This document shows positions 9,724 to 24,080 of a stretch of DNA of 64,000 nucleotides, piece after piece. Location: positions 10,738,501-10,802,500 of the forward strand of contig NC_090797.1 in assembly GCF_040054535.1 (NCBI RefSeq). The letters run 5' to 3'. This DNA is from Antennarius striatus. Lineage: Eukaryota > Chordata > Actinopteri > Lophiiformes > Antennariidae. Each line of letters opens with the position of its first letter. Position 1 is the first letter of the stretch. Below the pieces are notes generated by a model that did no database searches, had not been told where the DNA came from, and was given only the letters and a program-made list of their open reading frames with translations. The translations under genes and the position numbers were made by a program.

Positions 9724-12241
9724 ATGGACCAGACTAAACAGGAGGAGGACTATGGATACGGGTTATTCCCAGAAAGACAAAAGAAGCGGTTCAAAAAGGG
9801 ATCGATCACGGAGGGACTGATGACTTTCAGTCACAAGTGCCAGAGCATGCTAGCCGTTACAATCCAGATGAGTGAGTGTCCTTGCTAGTTAGGCTACCGG
9901 TACAATGTGTGAGTGCGTTTCTCTCCAGTGTGTTTGGCATCAATACCTGTACATGCGAGTTATTTTGGGTGAATCCTACAAATGAATTCTTTATTCAGAT
10001 TCCAGTCTTCCTTGTGCTTCCAGGTCCGTACGCCAAACTGCTCCTCGATGCCATGAAAAGTTCTGGATGGTAAGGATCATTCCGAACCAGACACCAGTGT
10101 GTTTAACTCTCCAAAACGCCCGGGACTGTTTATTTACCTAGAACATATTATAATTCTGCAAACATCGAGTTTTCGTATACAGTGCGCCCCCGTTCTTTGC
10201 GGTTAATGTGTTCCAGGAACCACACGTGAATCACGAATTCCGCGATATACTGACGAACTATTTATGCTATTATTTACGGCAATTTAAACGTTTATGAACC
10301 CTCCCCATACTGATATTAAACCACCTTCTATCTGTATTACCGTCTCCCGCACTCGGATTGTTTAAAGCAGCTTTTGTGTCTCACGAAAGTCCCGAGACTC
10401 ACGGAACGTAGCACACTTCCGGATGCCGTCAGCCAATAGAATGCGCGTACGGTATCACGTGACTGCCTACTTAAAAATCCGTGATGAGGTGGAGTCGCAA
10501 TCGTTGAGCGAGGGCGCACTGTACTTGGAGAAATATATTCAGAAGTAATGTAAGGAATGAATCAAAAGGTTTATTTACTGTCGATAGTTTAATATGCTTA
10601 GTGACTTTATCATTATGATTTGAAAATCGTAAACAAACTTGTTGGTGTTTCTAGTTGTTCAGGTATTCAGAATCAGAATCCTTTAAGAATCCCTGAGGGG
10701 GAATTGCTTCATGGGTCATTTTCTACTTGTACTCTCAGAAATAGTTTCTTCCATTCTCAACAAATCAACACCTTTTCACTTAATATGAGCTCTTTCATTG
10801 GGCACCCAACTCACTTTCCTCTCTCCTCTGAACACAGCCAAGTGTTTAAAGACCGTCATTTCTCTTGTGAGGATTGTGACGGGAAGGTCAGCGGTGGCTT
10901 CGACGCAGAGTCCTCTCAAGTAAGAAGGAGACCTTGGCATGAAAAAAGATGGATAAAGTGATCGCTGCTGTGGTTTGAATGAACTTTTTTCAATATTAAT
11001 GAAGTCCGCTTTGTTTGTAGATAGTTCTGTGTCAGAACAACATCCACGGGCAAGCCCACATGACCCAAGTGGTCACACATGAGCTCATTCATGCCTTTGA
11101 CCACTGTCGTGCTCAAGTAGACTGGTTCACCAACATCAGACATCTGGCTTGTTCTGAGGTGAGTTCAGCTCGATTTGTCTTTGTCACTTTGCTTATCATG
11201 TGGTAATAATTGTTGCATCCCCTGTTAACACAAATGACACAGGATATACCAGACAGGATTGACGCAGGAATTGTTTTTAACACATTCTGACAGTGAAAGC
11301 TGGTGAACTCTGTTGTCTGTGTCTCTCAGCTCCAAACTCATTGAATCATACTGAAATATAAATCTTTAAAACACGTCGTGAGTTTATTCTCTTTTTTAGA
11401 ACAAGCTTTAGATTGTACCAAATGTTACCTAAATGTCAGTAAATGCTATTTAATTGGCTGTCAGCACTTTGTAGCAATTGATCTCCTTTAGTGGACTTTC
11501 TTTAACGCTCTGGACATTTTTCAGTGTTTCCTTACTGTTCTTGACCAATTGCGAGATTCTTTGCTCACCTGTGGGTGAACTCTGATGTACGCAAACATTT
11601 TTGAATGGTTAGTTGCTGCCAATTCTTGGTTTTCGTCTGGTTCTTCTGCTGTTCTGTACCTGAATCAGTTGTCATGACGCTGAATTCCGTGATTAAAAGC
11701 CAGATTTTCTGTAACAAGCTTGGCAAGACTCTCCCATCCCTCCCTATTGAAAAATGTAATTGACATCTATAGCCATCACTGTCAGTCAGTGAGTTAATAA
11801 TGATTTAATAATAATTAAACTGTTTTTCCTGTAGAAGATTGATATATTTTGAGTCTGACAAATGTTCTTATTTCAGATTCGAGCAGCTAACCTCAGTGGA
11901 GAGTGTTCCTTTGCAAAGGAAGTAAGCAGATTGAACTTTGGTTTAAAGCAGCATCATCAGGTATATACTCTGGGATAAGTCTATTTGCTGGCAGCTTTCA
12001 TATTTGTGTGTCTGAATTGAGTTTTACTTTTTGACAGGAGTGCGTCAGAGGCCGTGCCCTTCGCTCCATCCTGGCTGTGAGGAACATTAATCGAGAGGAG
12101 GCAACGAAAATCATAGATGAAGTCTTTGACACGTGTTTTAATGACCATGCTCCTTTTGGACGAATCCCGCACAGCAACAAAGATGCAAAATTTGCCTATA
12201 GAGATCATATGAACAGAGATCGATATGATAGCAACTTGTAG
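9724..12241 (+). CDS. atp23: Mitochondrial inner membrane metalloprotease ATP23
   Basis: The gene is complete with six exons: 9724-9871, 10024-10069, 10838-10919, 11021-11158, 11877-11960 and 12038-12241. All are GT-AG and give 233 aa; the human protein is about 246. ATP23 is a zinc protease of the M76 family in the mitochondrial intermembrane space. In yeast it processes the Atp6 precursor and helps assemble the F1Fo ATP synthase; the human gene was also called XRCC6BP1. The active-site motif HELIH is at residues 112-116, followed by [12 protein letters not shown]. Paired cysteines conserved in the family are visible ([52 protein letters not shown]). The N-terminus is poorly conserved and lacks a clear presequence. 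The ATG at 9724 is the first in frame with the conserved body. Intron 2 carries a MITE. Confidence 0.96.
10178..10523. mobile_element. TA-flanked MITE (mariner/pogo-like) in atp23 intron 2
   Basis: The element spans 10180-10521 (342 bp) with a perfect 10-bp terminal inverted repeat, CAGTGCGCCC at the left and GGGCGCACTG at the right. Similarity extends a few bases further inward. It is flanked by TA at 10178-10179 and 10522-10523, the target duplication of Tc1/mariner and pogo/Tigger transposases. The left end resembles Tigger-type termini in general style, with a CG-rich start followed by a TTCCAGGAACC segment. It has no transposase frame, so it is non-autonomous. The family name is uncertain. 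Confidence 0.85.
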
Positions 12242-12700
12242 TGCCGCCACTTTCACATTCAACTACCAAAGGTGCTTCAAATGGCGGCGATGCAGACTGG
12301 CAACTTCAGTGCTATGATCAGCAATGTAAAAACCTCACAGTATGATAAAAAAAACCCAACAAATCCCCTCTGACAATAACTGTGATTTAACGTTGGGACA
12401 GTAAAGTGGAGGAAGGAGCCACAGAAATTAAATTTTTGGACTATTTGGACATTAATTTTTCATTAAGGGACTAAGCAGTAGTAGTGCTGTAGAAGTGAAG
12501 CATCGCTGATGAGGCCTCAGTAATACATTTGTCTGTTTTTAGATGCTTTTTAAGGAAATACAGGATATCCTTTGACTTCCTGCTCACCATTTTGTCAGCA
12601 CATTGACCTGCACTTATTCCATGTAAATAGAGTTGATTGTGCTTAAATTATACAGAATGAACTTGTGTTGTCATTAAAAGTTTGAATCCTCTGAAATTTC
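12242..12700 (+). other. atp23: atp23 3' UTR
   Basis: This is non-coding sequence after the TAG at 12239-12241. An ATTAAA at 12673-12678 is a plausible poly(A) signal, giving a UTR of about 450 nt. Confidence 0.5.
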
Positions 12701-14080
12701 AAGTTTGTTGCGAGGACAAGAGGGGCTGTTGGGTTCGACCTTGGCAGGAAATAATTGATAGAATGGCTTGCCAACGGTGACAAAATCAGCATATTGCTGA
12801 TTATAATGAATTCATGTGTCTAATCCTAAGAGGACTCTTTGAATTAATATGTGAGACAAGTAATGTTAGTAAAGTGACAAAAGTTCTTCAACAACACGGT
12901 CAACTTTGTGCATATCTGTGCCGTCGCAGTAAAATGTCACAGCTGACATCTTTATTGGACATTAGCATTTGGAGAATCTCATATCCTTCCCCAAAGATTA
13001 ATGAGGGAAAAAGTTATAAGGGAATTAGTCTCATAATCCCCACACACACACACATACGCATACACTTCATCCTCCTCTGCTGCCTATCTCAAAGACAACA
13101 ACCTCTGCATCACAATGACAGTCACTTTGTGTGTCTGCTGCTGCTGCAGCGTTAATGTGTCACTTATCAATAACTCAGTGAAACATGAGATGAGTGCGTG
13201 GATGAACGAAGAAGATTAAGCAGAGGCTTAAGAGAAAACATGTCGAAAACAACCTCCAGGCGTTGGTTTTAATGTGAGACAAACATTAAAACAAAAAAGG
13301 GGAATCATAGCCTGATTTAGACAATGTCAAGTCAACAAATGTGCTAAATGAAACAAAACAATAGAATTACAGAATTATTTCATACAGTAATACATGTAGA
13401 ACAAGGCTGTTCATTTGTGAGTTCTTTTATTTTACTCTTTTGTGCACAGAAATGCTAAGGTCGCAGGTCAAAAGTCCTTGCCAGTGCTAACTAGTTAGCT
13501 TTTGAGTAGAGTATTAAACCATGTGTAGTATCGGATTGCTTTGTTTCACCATCTGAGAGAATTTTCAGGCTTTTAAGTGTAATACTTGTTCAATAACAAG
13601 CTACTAACTTCAGCTGCAGGTTGTTGGTGACCAAACACCATTCAATTGATTCTTTTATTAAAAATGTAACAGTTTTGATGATGGACTACAGGAGTTTTCA
13701 GTGTACGAATAAGCGTAATGATGCTGAAACCCACCATCAAACTGAGAGCATCTTGTTTCAAGGTCATTTGTTGAATTGTTCTTGAAACGTATGAGTAGGA
13801 GAAATGACATCAGAAAGATTTTAGGGCCTGTTCAAGAAAATTTGAATTTATTTCACGACATCGCCAGCAACCCAGATGTGTACTGTGATCACTTTGTTTT
13901 ACAGCTGCAGAACCATTTCAGTGCGGCAGATGGCAGCTTTGCCCTCTAATCCTCAGCTCTAGATGTCCAATGGAAACATGAGAAGGAAGATCTCTTACTG
14001 TTTTATTGATGCATGTAATTGAATTGGTTGAGTTATCCAAAGCTGAGTTGTGGACTGTTCCAGGTGAATGTTGAGCCTAT
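12700..14080. other. Intergenic, no gene seen
   Basis: This is AT-rich unique sequence with a short (CA)n near 13041-13054 and a small GCTGCTGCTGC run near 13136-13148. No frame has protein-like composition or splice signals forming a gene. Confidence 0.55.
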
Positions 14081-14299
14081 AGCAGAGGTACTGCTGCGAA
14101 GAGTGACTTCTTCCATTATTCCATCTATTCCAACAGGCAGTGCCCGCTGTGATCTAATTAGGATGCTGCAGAAAGTCTTCACTAATCTGCTTTAGGACAA
14201 CACATTAACCCTGAGAGCACTAATGAACTCCTCTCATTAATTACAATAATGCCAGATTTAGCTGCAGCACAGAGAGATGTGAGGACATTTATTCGCCTT

Positions 14300-14300
<1 letters not shown>
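14080..14300. promoter_or_regulatory. Candidate conserved non-coding element A
   Basis: A block of even base composition without simple repeats holds several TAAT/ATTA homeodomain half-sites (for example around 14155-14160 and 14237-14243). It resembles vertebrate enhancer-type conserved elements in texture. Conservation cannot be seen from one sequence. Confidence 0.25.
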
Positions 14301-16598
<2,298 letters not shown>

Positions 16599-16849
16599 GA
16601 TAGTAAGAAACTTCAGAGAAAAGTTCTGAAAGGTACTTTAAATCTCTGAGGCGTGTGTAAACCCATGTAATGAAACAATGTCATTAGATCACAGTATAAG
16701 GAGACATACAGTACACACGTGGTGTGTGTATTATATAAACCCTTTTCCTCCTGTTTGTCTCTGTTATATCTAAAAACTAATGCACCTATGAGACAGATTC
16801 CAGTAACTGAGCTTGGCCAGACGGGTAACATTCCCTCCCGAAATGTAGA

Positions 16850-17060
16850 TGACTTCTATAAGGGTAATTAACACTGCCTGGCATTTGAATTTTTAGTTTG
16901 CTAATAATATGCATGGTATTAATTAGGCTTGAGTGATTAACATAACATCCACTGGACAATGTCCTGAGGTAAGAGCAGGGCTGCTATTCTTTTTATTAAG
17001 TGTCCCTGAAGTCACAGACTCATTAAGGAATCCTTACAGTCAGCTCTGCTAACCTTGACA
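16850..17060. promoter_or_regulatory. Candidate conserved non-coding element B
   Basis: Two TAATTA homeodomain core sites lie at 16865-16870 and 16920-16925. An ATGCAT core between them (about 16910-16915) resembles a POU-type site. The surrounding sequence is free of simple repeats. An enhancer role is inference. Confidence 0.3.
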
Positions 17061-18560
17061 AGTATTGTGAGTCATGTTGAGAGTAAACTCTGTAAGCTGA
17101 ACGTGTCATAAACTAAGGATATGGAAGAAAATAGAGCATTTTAACAAATAGAATACAACAGAGAGCGTAACAGGACACCGAGGAGAAACCGAAGAGGTGA
17201 AGGCAGGAAGATGAAACAATAAAATAGAACAGATAAGAATGAAGTGCAGGGAACATTATAAAGTTCTAGCACACAACAGAATACAAAAGTAACCTGAATA
17301 GAATGAAACCGGAGAGAAAAGAGCAAAGCCGTGCACAGAGTTCATGACTTTGGGTGAGAAACAAGTATCAACACATGTTTAGGAGTGAAGAAGATAAAGA
17401 AGCACACAAATGATCTCCCTGTTGACTGAAAGGTGAAGCCGACATGAACTGGCTTTTATTTCCAGACATTAGGGGCACTAACAAAACAGTATGAAATTCA
17501 CAACATGTTAGCAGTAAAGATTTATTCTTCTGACAACAGCTGCCTGCTGGTGTTTGAAGTAACATTGACGATATTAAAGATATGGGGAACCATTAGAGGT
17601 CAGTTTTGGGCAGTAAATACAAACAATAACCTAAAAGATGCTAGAACATTCTTAACCATGCAAAGTTTGAGGATTCATTAGTTTGTGCGAGTCTAACTTT
17701 GAACCTTAGTCATTTTAGTTTTGTAAAATATCGACTGTGAATGTTTGAGGAGGGGAGCGTGAATCAGATCCAAAGCTATAACCTTTTGCTGTTAAAACTG
17801 TTTCAGAGGCTTATTAAGGTACAATAAAGACGTAGATGTTTCATCTGCAATCCATTTCAGCTCTGAACTTGTCATATAACCACATCTTAGAATTTGAATA
17901 ATCCATACTTTAATCCTCCACAGTTTAAATCAATGATTCCAAGGGGTCAGGTGAGCGGCGTGGAGGCCTCACTGGAAACCTGCAGGCCGGTGAAGCCAGC
18001 GAAGACTGAAAACCCTCCTGACCTTCAATTCTCTGTCATTTAAAGTGCCAAGGACGTTGGCAGATCACCTCGGTCTCTTTGCTTGCCCTACTTGTGAGAT
18101 GTGGTCCGCTTTCTCTGAGCCGAGCAGGTTGGCTGGTGGGACTCCCAATTCATTGAAGGGAGGAGCGGGAGATTGCCTGAAGGGTCAGCTCGCCTCACTG
18201 GTGAGCCAAATTAGTGTGACCTCTGGTGTCTTCTCCAGTGTCGCAAGTCCAGATAACTGTCCTCCAATCTTGCGGCTTTGTCACGGTTGAGCTCTGGCAG
18301 CAGCGGAGCAGCTGAACCTGAACACCCACAACCGGAGGGATTACTGGGTCTTCGGATGAGGACCTGAGTGAGGACGTTGGAGCGTCGGAATGTCTCTGAA
18401 TTAGCAGCGAAGAATTAGGGCAGCAGAGTGTGCTAGAGAGCAGAGGAGCTGTCTCACAGATGTGGACCGTCCTGGAAATTCAAGGTAAAGGGTCTGATCC
18501 TTCAAAACTCCCAAAATCATTTGATTTGCTTTGGTCATAATCACCCTGCTTTAGTGTATT
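17061..18560. other. Intergenic, no gene seen
   Basis: Unique sequence. The part at 17930-18480 is more GC-rich than its surroundings, but I could not assemble a splice-consistent coding gene in it. The frame at 18045-18290 is not recognisable as protein. Confidence 0.45.
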
Positions 18561-19000
18561 TCAAGTTCTTTCAGGTTGTCGTGTTAGAAACCGGAAGGTC
18601 ACGTGATTCATGAGCGTGTGATTAATTGAACAGGTTAGAGCTTTTGATTCTTGGGCCCAGTGCCTATCTATGAAGGGCAGGAGCATTAACAAACTAATAC
18701 CAGAGCGTTACCACTGATCATTAAAGCACAACCCGAAATCAAAATGAGAACACATCTCCAACCCTCGCAGCATTCTGTCTAATTATCATTTCTTTGAGTT
18801 AACCTTCACCGCCTATACCTCAGCATGGGTTCATTATTGCGAAGGGGTAAGGATGGGCCTGACCCTGTATCTTCATCGTACATCACAGTAATTAATCACA
18901 AGCTGGGTGAGGCGGGATCAGCCTGCTATCTGGCTTTTAACGTTGCGCCTGACGCTATTGATCAGCTACCTCCTCTAGCAGGCAATTAAAGAGTAAAAAT
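18560..19000. promoter_or_regulatory. Candidate conserved non-coding element C
   Basis: About 440 bp of repeat-free, evenly composed sequence. It has several homeodomain-type cores (TCTAATTATC near 18778, TAATTA at 18889-18894, CAATTAAAG near 18983). This is the most enhancer-like block in the gap between atp23 and lrig3, judged only by texture. Confidence 0.35.
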
Positions 19001-19459
19001 ACAGAGAATATAACCTGAACATACTATCATTATCACACATATACAAGGAGGCTGATTTTACTGCAATGCAAAAAAAGTGATACATATACACGCTGTCTGT
19101 GTGATAACAGAGGAACATTTGATTAAATTCTTGCCTTATACTGCCAATTCGGATGTTTCCTCATTACGACAACAAAAGTAATATTTAAATACCTGGAATT
19201 GTCAGTCAATTTATTGCTTTACATGCCCCCACACAGAAATCTGTACCTTAATTTAAGCACCTTACTCAACTGAAGCTCACAAATATCTGTTGAGGAACAG
19301 GAAGACATTTCTGATTCCTTCTGGGACAATGCAATGACATGCTTCAATCTGAAACCTACTTGTCAAATTCATCACTGACTCTACCGAGTTCAATCAATTT
19401 CATTTCTAAAAGTTAGCTGATGTTTTTTGCTGTGTGAAAAGAAGAAGAAATATATATAA

Positions 19460-19640
19460 GGGGGCAGCACATTGATTCAGTGGGCAGCGCTGTTGCCTCA
19501 CAGCAAGAAGGTATTGGGTTCAATTCCTAATGAGGACTTTCTTTACAGTTTAAATGAATGAATGAATGAATGAATGAATGAATGAATGAATGAATGAATG
19601 AATGAATGAATGAATGAATGAATGTATGAATGAATGTACA
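19460..19640 (+). repeat. 5' head of a tRNA-derived SINE plus (TGAA)n tail
   Basis: The head reads like a Pol III promoter: an A-box-like segment (ATTCAGTGGGCAGCGC, about 19474-19490) and a B box GGTTCAATTCC at 19517-19527. The sequence then runs into a (TGAA)n tract of about 20 units (19554-19636). The body between head and tail is deleted when compared with the copy at 58190-58640. It is not a tRNA gene, because the arms do not fold as a full cloverleaf. Confidence 0.7.
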
Positions 19641-22600
19641 TTTATTGTTGGTGCTTCTTTCCCCTGAATCCAACCAGGATTTTCAGAATGAGATTCACCA
19701 CTAGAGGTCACTGTGGTGCCTTTTCCTGATCTAGATGCTTCCTATCCTGCACTAGAAGACTTCTGGGTAAAATTTAATTTTATACTGACCTTAACCCTGT
19801 TTAATATCCTGTATGTTTTTGCAGGAATTTACAACTGTATCACAGTGTCAACGCACGTTAATCTCTGCGTTTACCCATTTATATGTTTGTTATGGAGTGA
19901 ATGCAGTCCCAGTTTGGTGAAGGTGTGTCAGCACATTAGAAAGAATGATGTGTTTTCTTTTTAAATCCCTGCATAAGTTCACAAACTGGACATATTTAAG
20001 ACCAAACCTGAGGTCAGAACAAGACACATTTCATTCAGCAAAAACTCATTCCTCATCTCACAGTTCATTAGTTAAGAAAATACTCTTTGGTTTTGCCCCA
20101 CAGACCATAGTGACCTTCCTACAATTATATCTACCAGCAGTAACTCTTGCATGACTCAAGACATTGTAATAATCATGCGCCAATCTGTACCTCTGTATAG
20201 GAAGCACATCTCATTTTATCCTGCAGCCTCTCTCCATTCTGGAAGAATGGAAAAAAAATTACATCTCCAAAAACCACTTCTGATGGAAAACGCAGCTGTT
20301 TACAAGTTTGCTAACAGAGAGGGCATGGAAACGACTTGTGCAGCATGCTCTGACAGTACCTTAGGCCTCCTGGCAGGCTAACACAAGGGCTCAGAGCTGT
20401 GGTTTCACGTGGTTCAACATGCTGTATGAGTCACTGACCAGAAACATGTCTCTCCCATACGGGATGGTGAGACTCGGTGACTTACAGTGTGGTGGGCGAG
20501 GGCCAATGACAACAAGCCGGGGTCTGCAAAAGAACATATGGGAATTACGCCACTAAAAAATGTATGTCAGATCTGTAAGGACACTTAAAAAAGGTCCTTT
20601 AATGTTATTGGGGAGTTAAAAATAGCGTATTAGGGTGACTACTTGATTTCCCTAAATCTATGGTGATCATTTTACATTTCACGATCTGTTAACAAAAACC
20701 AAATAATAATCGAATCCAGGTTGTTAGAAAATCAATTTTACAACTCTTAACTATTCTGGCCACAGTCTGATTTGTTGGTCTTATGATGCTGACTGGTTAG
20801 AAAGAAATTATTGTTATTTTATTAATGTTATATTGTTATTCTAAACGAAAAAGCACAAAGGACTCTTTCATTTTCACGATGGATGAAATAACTGTAAGGT
20901 AATAAGAGAGTTTTTTGCTCATATTTGTTCCATGATGGATAATTGTTTTATTCCACTTACTGGTTTCAGCATTAAGAAAGAGTTAAAGAAACTGCAGTTT
21001 TTTGTAAAGTGACAAGACAATAAAACCACACTGTATTCCATCTCTCATGCACGAAACAGCAGACAACATTGTGGAGTACCTGATACTGTAGTTAAAGTGA
21101 TGGAGACCAAAACCGAGCTTAAAGGAAACAGATTCACTGTAGCCCAACTTAATATGATTAGAAATGATGCTCCAAGTTTGTTGGATATGTTTGGCCAAAT
21201 GTTTGAAAATATGTTGGAAATAATAGTAGTGTAGTTTTTATATAAGAAATTATCAAAATATGGCAAAAAACCCCCCAAAAAGTGTCATCTACCCATCGAT
21301 TGACGCCCTCCACTGTTATTTCTGAGATGTGTTGAGCAAAAACACCATGTACTAGATTCAATGGCTGAAAACATTGAAATCCAATCTACTGGTGCTTTTT
21401 CAAATGCTTGCTCACGTAAAAAAAAAAAGTCATACTTTTTAATATCCTAATGTTCGTCTTCCAGGCTTTAAGCTGTTTTGTGTATGTCGAAGTGGTGCAG
21501 CCATTGTGAGGTGATTAAAATCAGGTGTTAGTGTATGACTGATGCGGTGTGTGCGCCACATATGTGCTGCTTTCACACTGGTAATTACAACACTTTCAAA
21601 AGACGTGGAATTCGCCTTTTGATGTATGTTCGCCTGCAAGGACTTAAAAGAACTCGACGAAGGACCATCTGGGACAGAGAAGAAAGTAGCTGGTGGGAAG
21701 AAAAGAGGACATAACGTATGAAAATGGAATACAGCGTGCAGAAAGTTCCTTGGAGAGCCTGAAAGATTCTAAATTAAGTCTCCTGATGAGGCTGCCGTAT
21801 AGCTTTACAACTGCTACAAAACACTGTCCTTGCCACTGGATGTGTTTTTGAATGTCTCTATTTACTGCTCGTGAATAGATTTTCTCAACATTCTGTCTGA
21901 TAACCATTAAAAGGAAACACTTTTATAACTTATCAGTCCTGTTGGTCGTGGGCTCTTTTGAAATTAGCATTTGTTGACAAAGTTGTCATTTTTGCCCATG
22001 TCTGAGTTGTAATTCATATTCTTTGACAGCTTAAAAAATGATTATGTGTCATGTGCGATTCATTGCTCTTGTTTCTCTTTAAATTCACAAAGAGAAAGTC
22101 CTCCATCTCTGCCATTTTTAATTTCATACATAGAACATTTAAGCATCTTTGACCTTTTAAAAAAAATAAATAAATATTGCACTATAGCCCAACCATCCAT
22201 GTTGTTTACAGAGATAATTTGCCTTCAATAGAGAAGTTATTAAGTCACTTCACTGTAAAGCACAATTGGGCAGAGAGGCAAAATCAAGTGTTATATAAAA
22301 GTGGAATAATTAAGCTAATGAGCCAGTTATTTCCCCCAGGAGCTGGTGGAGACCAAAACGCAGATATAAGAAGACCAAATATTGGGCTTGCTGTTGATAG
22401 TTGGACAGACTTGAATCTCCAAAATTAATTTCGATGTTTGTAATAATTTGATGGAGGCAAATAGAAGCCAACATATTTAGCGTAACAATTTTTAAAAAAA
22501 CATTTTGTGTATATAGCTTTTATCACACGTAACAGAAACAAACAAATCAATTCAACTTAAATATTTAATTATTCTGAAGTTGGTGTGATCGTATGTTTTT

Positions 22601-22838
22601 AGGCTCATGGATATTTAAAGTAAGACTTAATTAAGTTTACTTTTTAATGTAGATTTGCTCAACTGTATTTACAGTATGTTTTTAGTGCAGAAGCAAAGTA
22701 CAGTAATACCCTGAATCTACCAGTATGTTGAAGTCTACAGTAGAAAATATATAAGTAATAAAAAATATGAATATTCAATGTTAGTTTTGATGCAGGACTT
22801 AAACTTAAAAATCTGGATATTTGTAATATTTTTTTTCT
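19641..22838. other. Intergenic, no gene seen
   Basis: AT-rich unique sequence. Frames at 19713-20154 and 20983-21361 are short, overlap on both strands and lack recognisable domains or paired splice sites. Confidence 0.5.
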
Positions 22839-22880
22839 CTAACCCTAACCCTAACCGAACCCAACTCTAACCTTAACCCT
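22839..22880. repeat. Interstitial telomere-like array (CCCTAA)n, degenerate
   Basis: Three near-perfect CTAACC units (CTAACCCTAACCCTAACC at 22839-22856) continue into degenerate CCGAACC, CTCTAACC and CTTAACCCT units. The vertebrate telomere unit is TTAGGG/CCCTAA, so this is a short internal telomeric sequence. Confidence 0.85.
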
Positions 22881-23600
22881 ATTTTTAAACCTGTTGAAAG
22901 CTACAAGTCCAGACATGCTTTTTGGTGGATGGTTAAAGGGTATTCTGGGAAATGTAGGAACAATCTAACCAAAGAGGAAATCCACATTAAAGAACAATAA
23001 AGAGGCTTTACTTTATTAGTATAACTTTTATTTTCTTTGAACCCATTCCATAGTTGGCTCTTTAGCAACACAATGATCTGTTTCTCATTGTTCTTTTTAT
23101 TGTTATTTAATGAACTGCATTAGTTTAAAGACACATCGTTTGCTCTATTACTTGAGCAGAGAAAGGGATGGTCCCACCTAACAATAAAAACCCTCTTACA
23201 TCAGTTAACTAATTTGTGAGTCCTTGTCATGAAGCCACTTAGGAATCCCAGACTGAGAGCAACATCTGGCTGGTTTTAAGAGTCATGGACAGTTTGCTGC
23301 AGGTGGTAGTGGGTGGGTGCTCATATGGGTTATATGGGCCGTGGAAGTTTAAAAGGGTCAATACATGTGTATACAACACAGCTATGACTCTGTGGAGAGC
23401 TGTGGAGAGGGGAAAATGGCAGTTTTTCAGGAAAGTCTTGGATCTGAGCTATGCTGATATATCAACTGACTTTTACAGCTGAAGAGGACGTTTCAGTGCG
23501 ATGATGTGCCTAAAAAGCCTCAAGTGTAAGTAAATTTAGCTATTTGAACAGAAAAATGTGGCTTTGTTGACCTACGACAATGACAAAATGCCTGCAGTTG
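22881..23600. other. Intergenic, no gene seen
   Basis: Unique AT-rich sequence. The frame at 23285-23482 has no recognisable domain. Confidence 0.5.
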
Positions 23601-24080
23601 GGATTGAGAGGCTAAAAAATCCTATTTGAGGCCTGCATGGTGGAAATGATTATGTTCCCTGTCTATTGTGGAAAGAAATGCTCGGCAGCAATTTGTCCAC
23701 CTGCATCCCTGAACAGCGGGCTTGGTAACAATTACTGGCCCAGGAAAGAAAACATTACAGAGTCATTACGGTAATGATAGTAATTCAGGCCATGAGAGTT
23801 GTAGCCTCTGCAGGCCTTTTCTGGTCCTGTTCCCTGCCTTTCTTTCCCTTTCCCACCAACACCTTGACTTTTAATTTACTTTTTACACAAATGTCTCCCT
23901 TTGCCCTACCTCAGCTCCTTTAAAACCATTATTCATTTCCCCTTCCCTATTTTAAACTGCAATCATACGTATTGGATGGCCCTTTTCATTAATGCTTTGC
24001 TGTGATTGGATTTTATAGCCTCTATAAATCACATTACTCTGGAGACAGACTTCAAGTCCAGACAGGAATATCAGAGAAAT
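23600..24080. promoter_or_regulatory. Candidate conserved non-coding element D
   Basis: Repeat-free block with a near-palindromic CATTACGGTAATG (about 23765-23777), ATTA cores (TTCATTAATGC near 23987) and a CTGTGATTGG CCAAT-like core (24000-24009). Enhancer function is inference. Confidence 0.3.

Noticed and set aside
12814..13155. 113-aa frame after atp23
   Set aside because: It lies beyond the atp23 poly(A) signal, has no domain and ends in simple repeats.
18045..18290. GC-richer 81-aa frame, possible exon
   Set aside because: No family resemblance and no joined exon; the GC content alone is not evidence.
19460..19530. Possible tRNA gene (A and B boxes)
   Set aside because: The acceptor, anticodon and T arms do not pair properly, and the sequence continues into a microsatellite tail as SINEs do.
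19554..19636. Regularly repeated unit that could suggest a CRISPR or satellite array
   Set aside because: The unit is 4 bp without spacers, so it is a microsatellite; the genome is eukaryotic.
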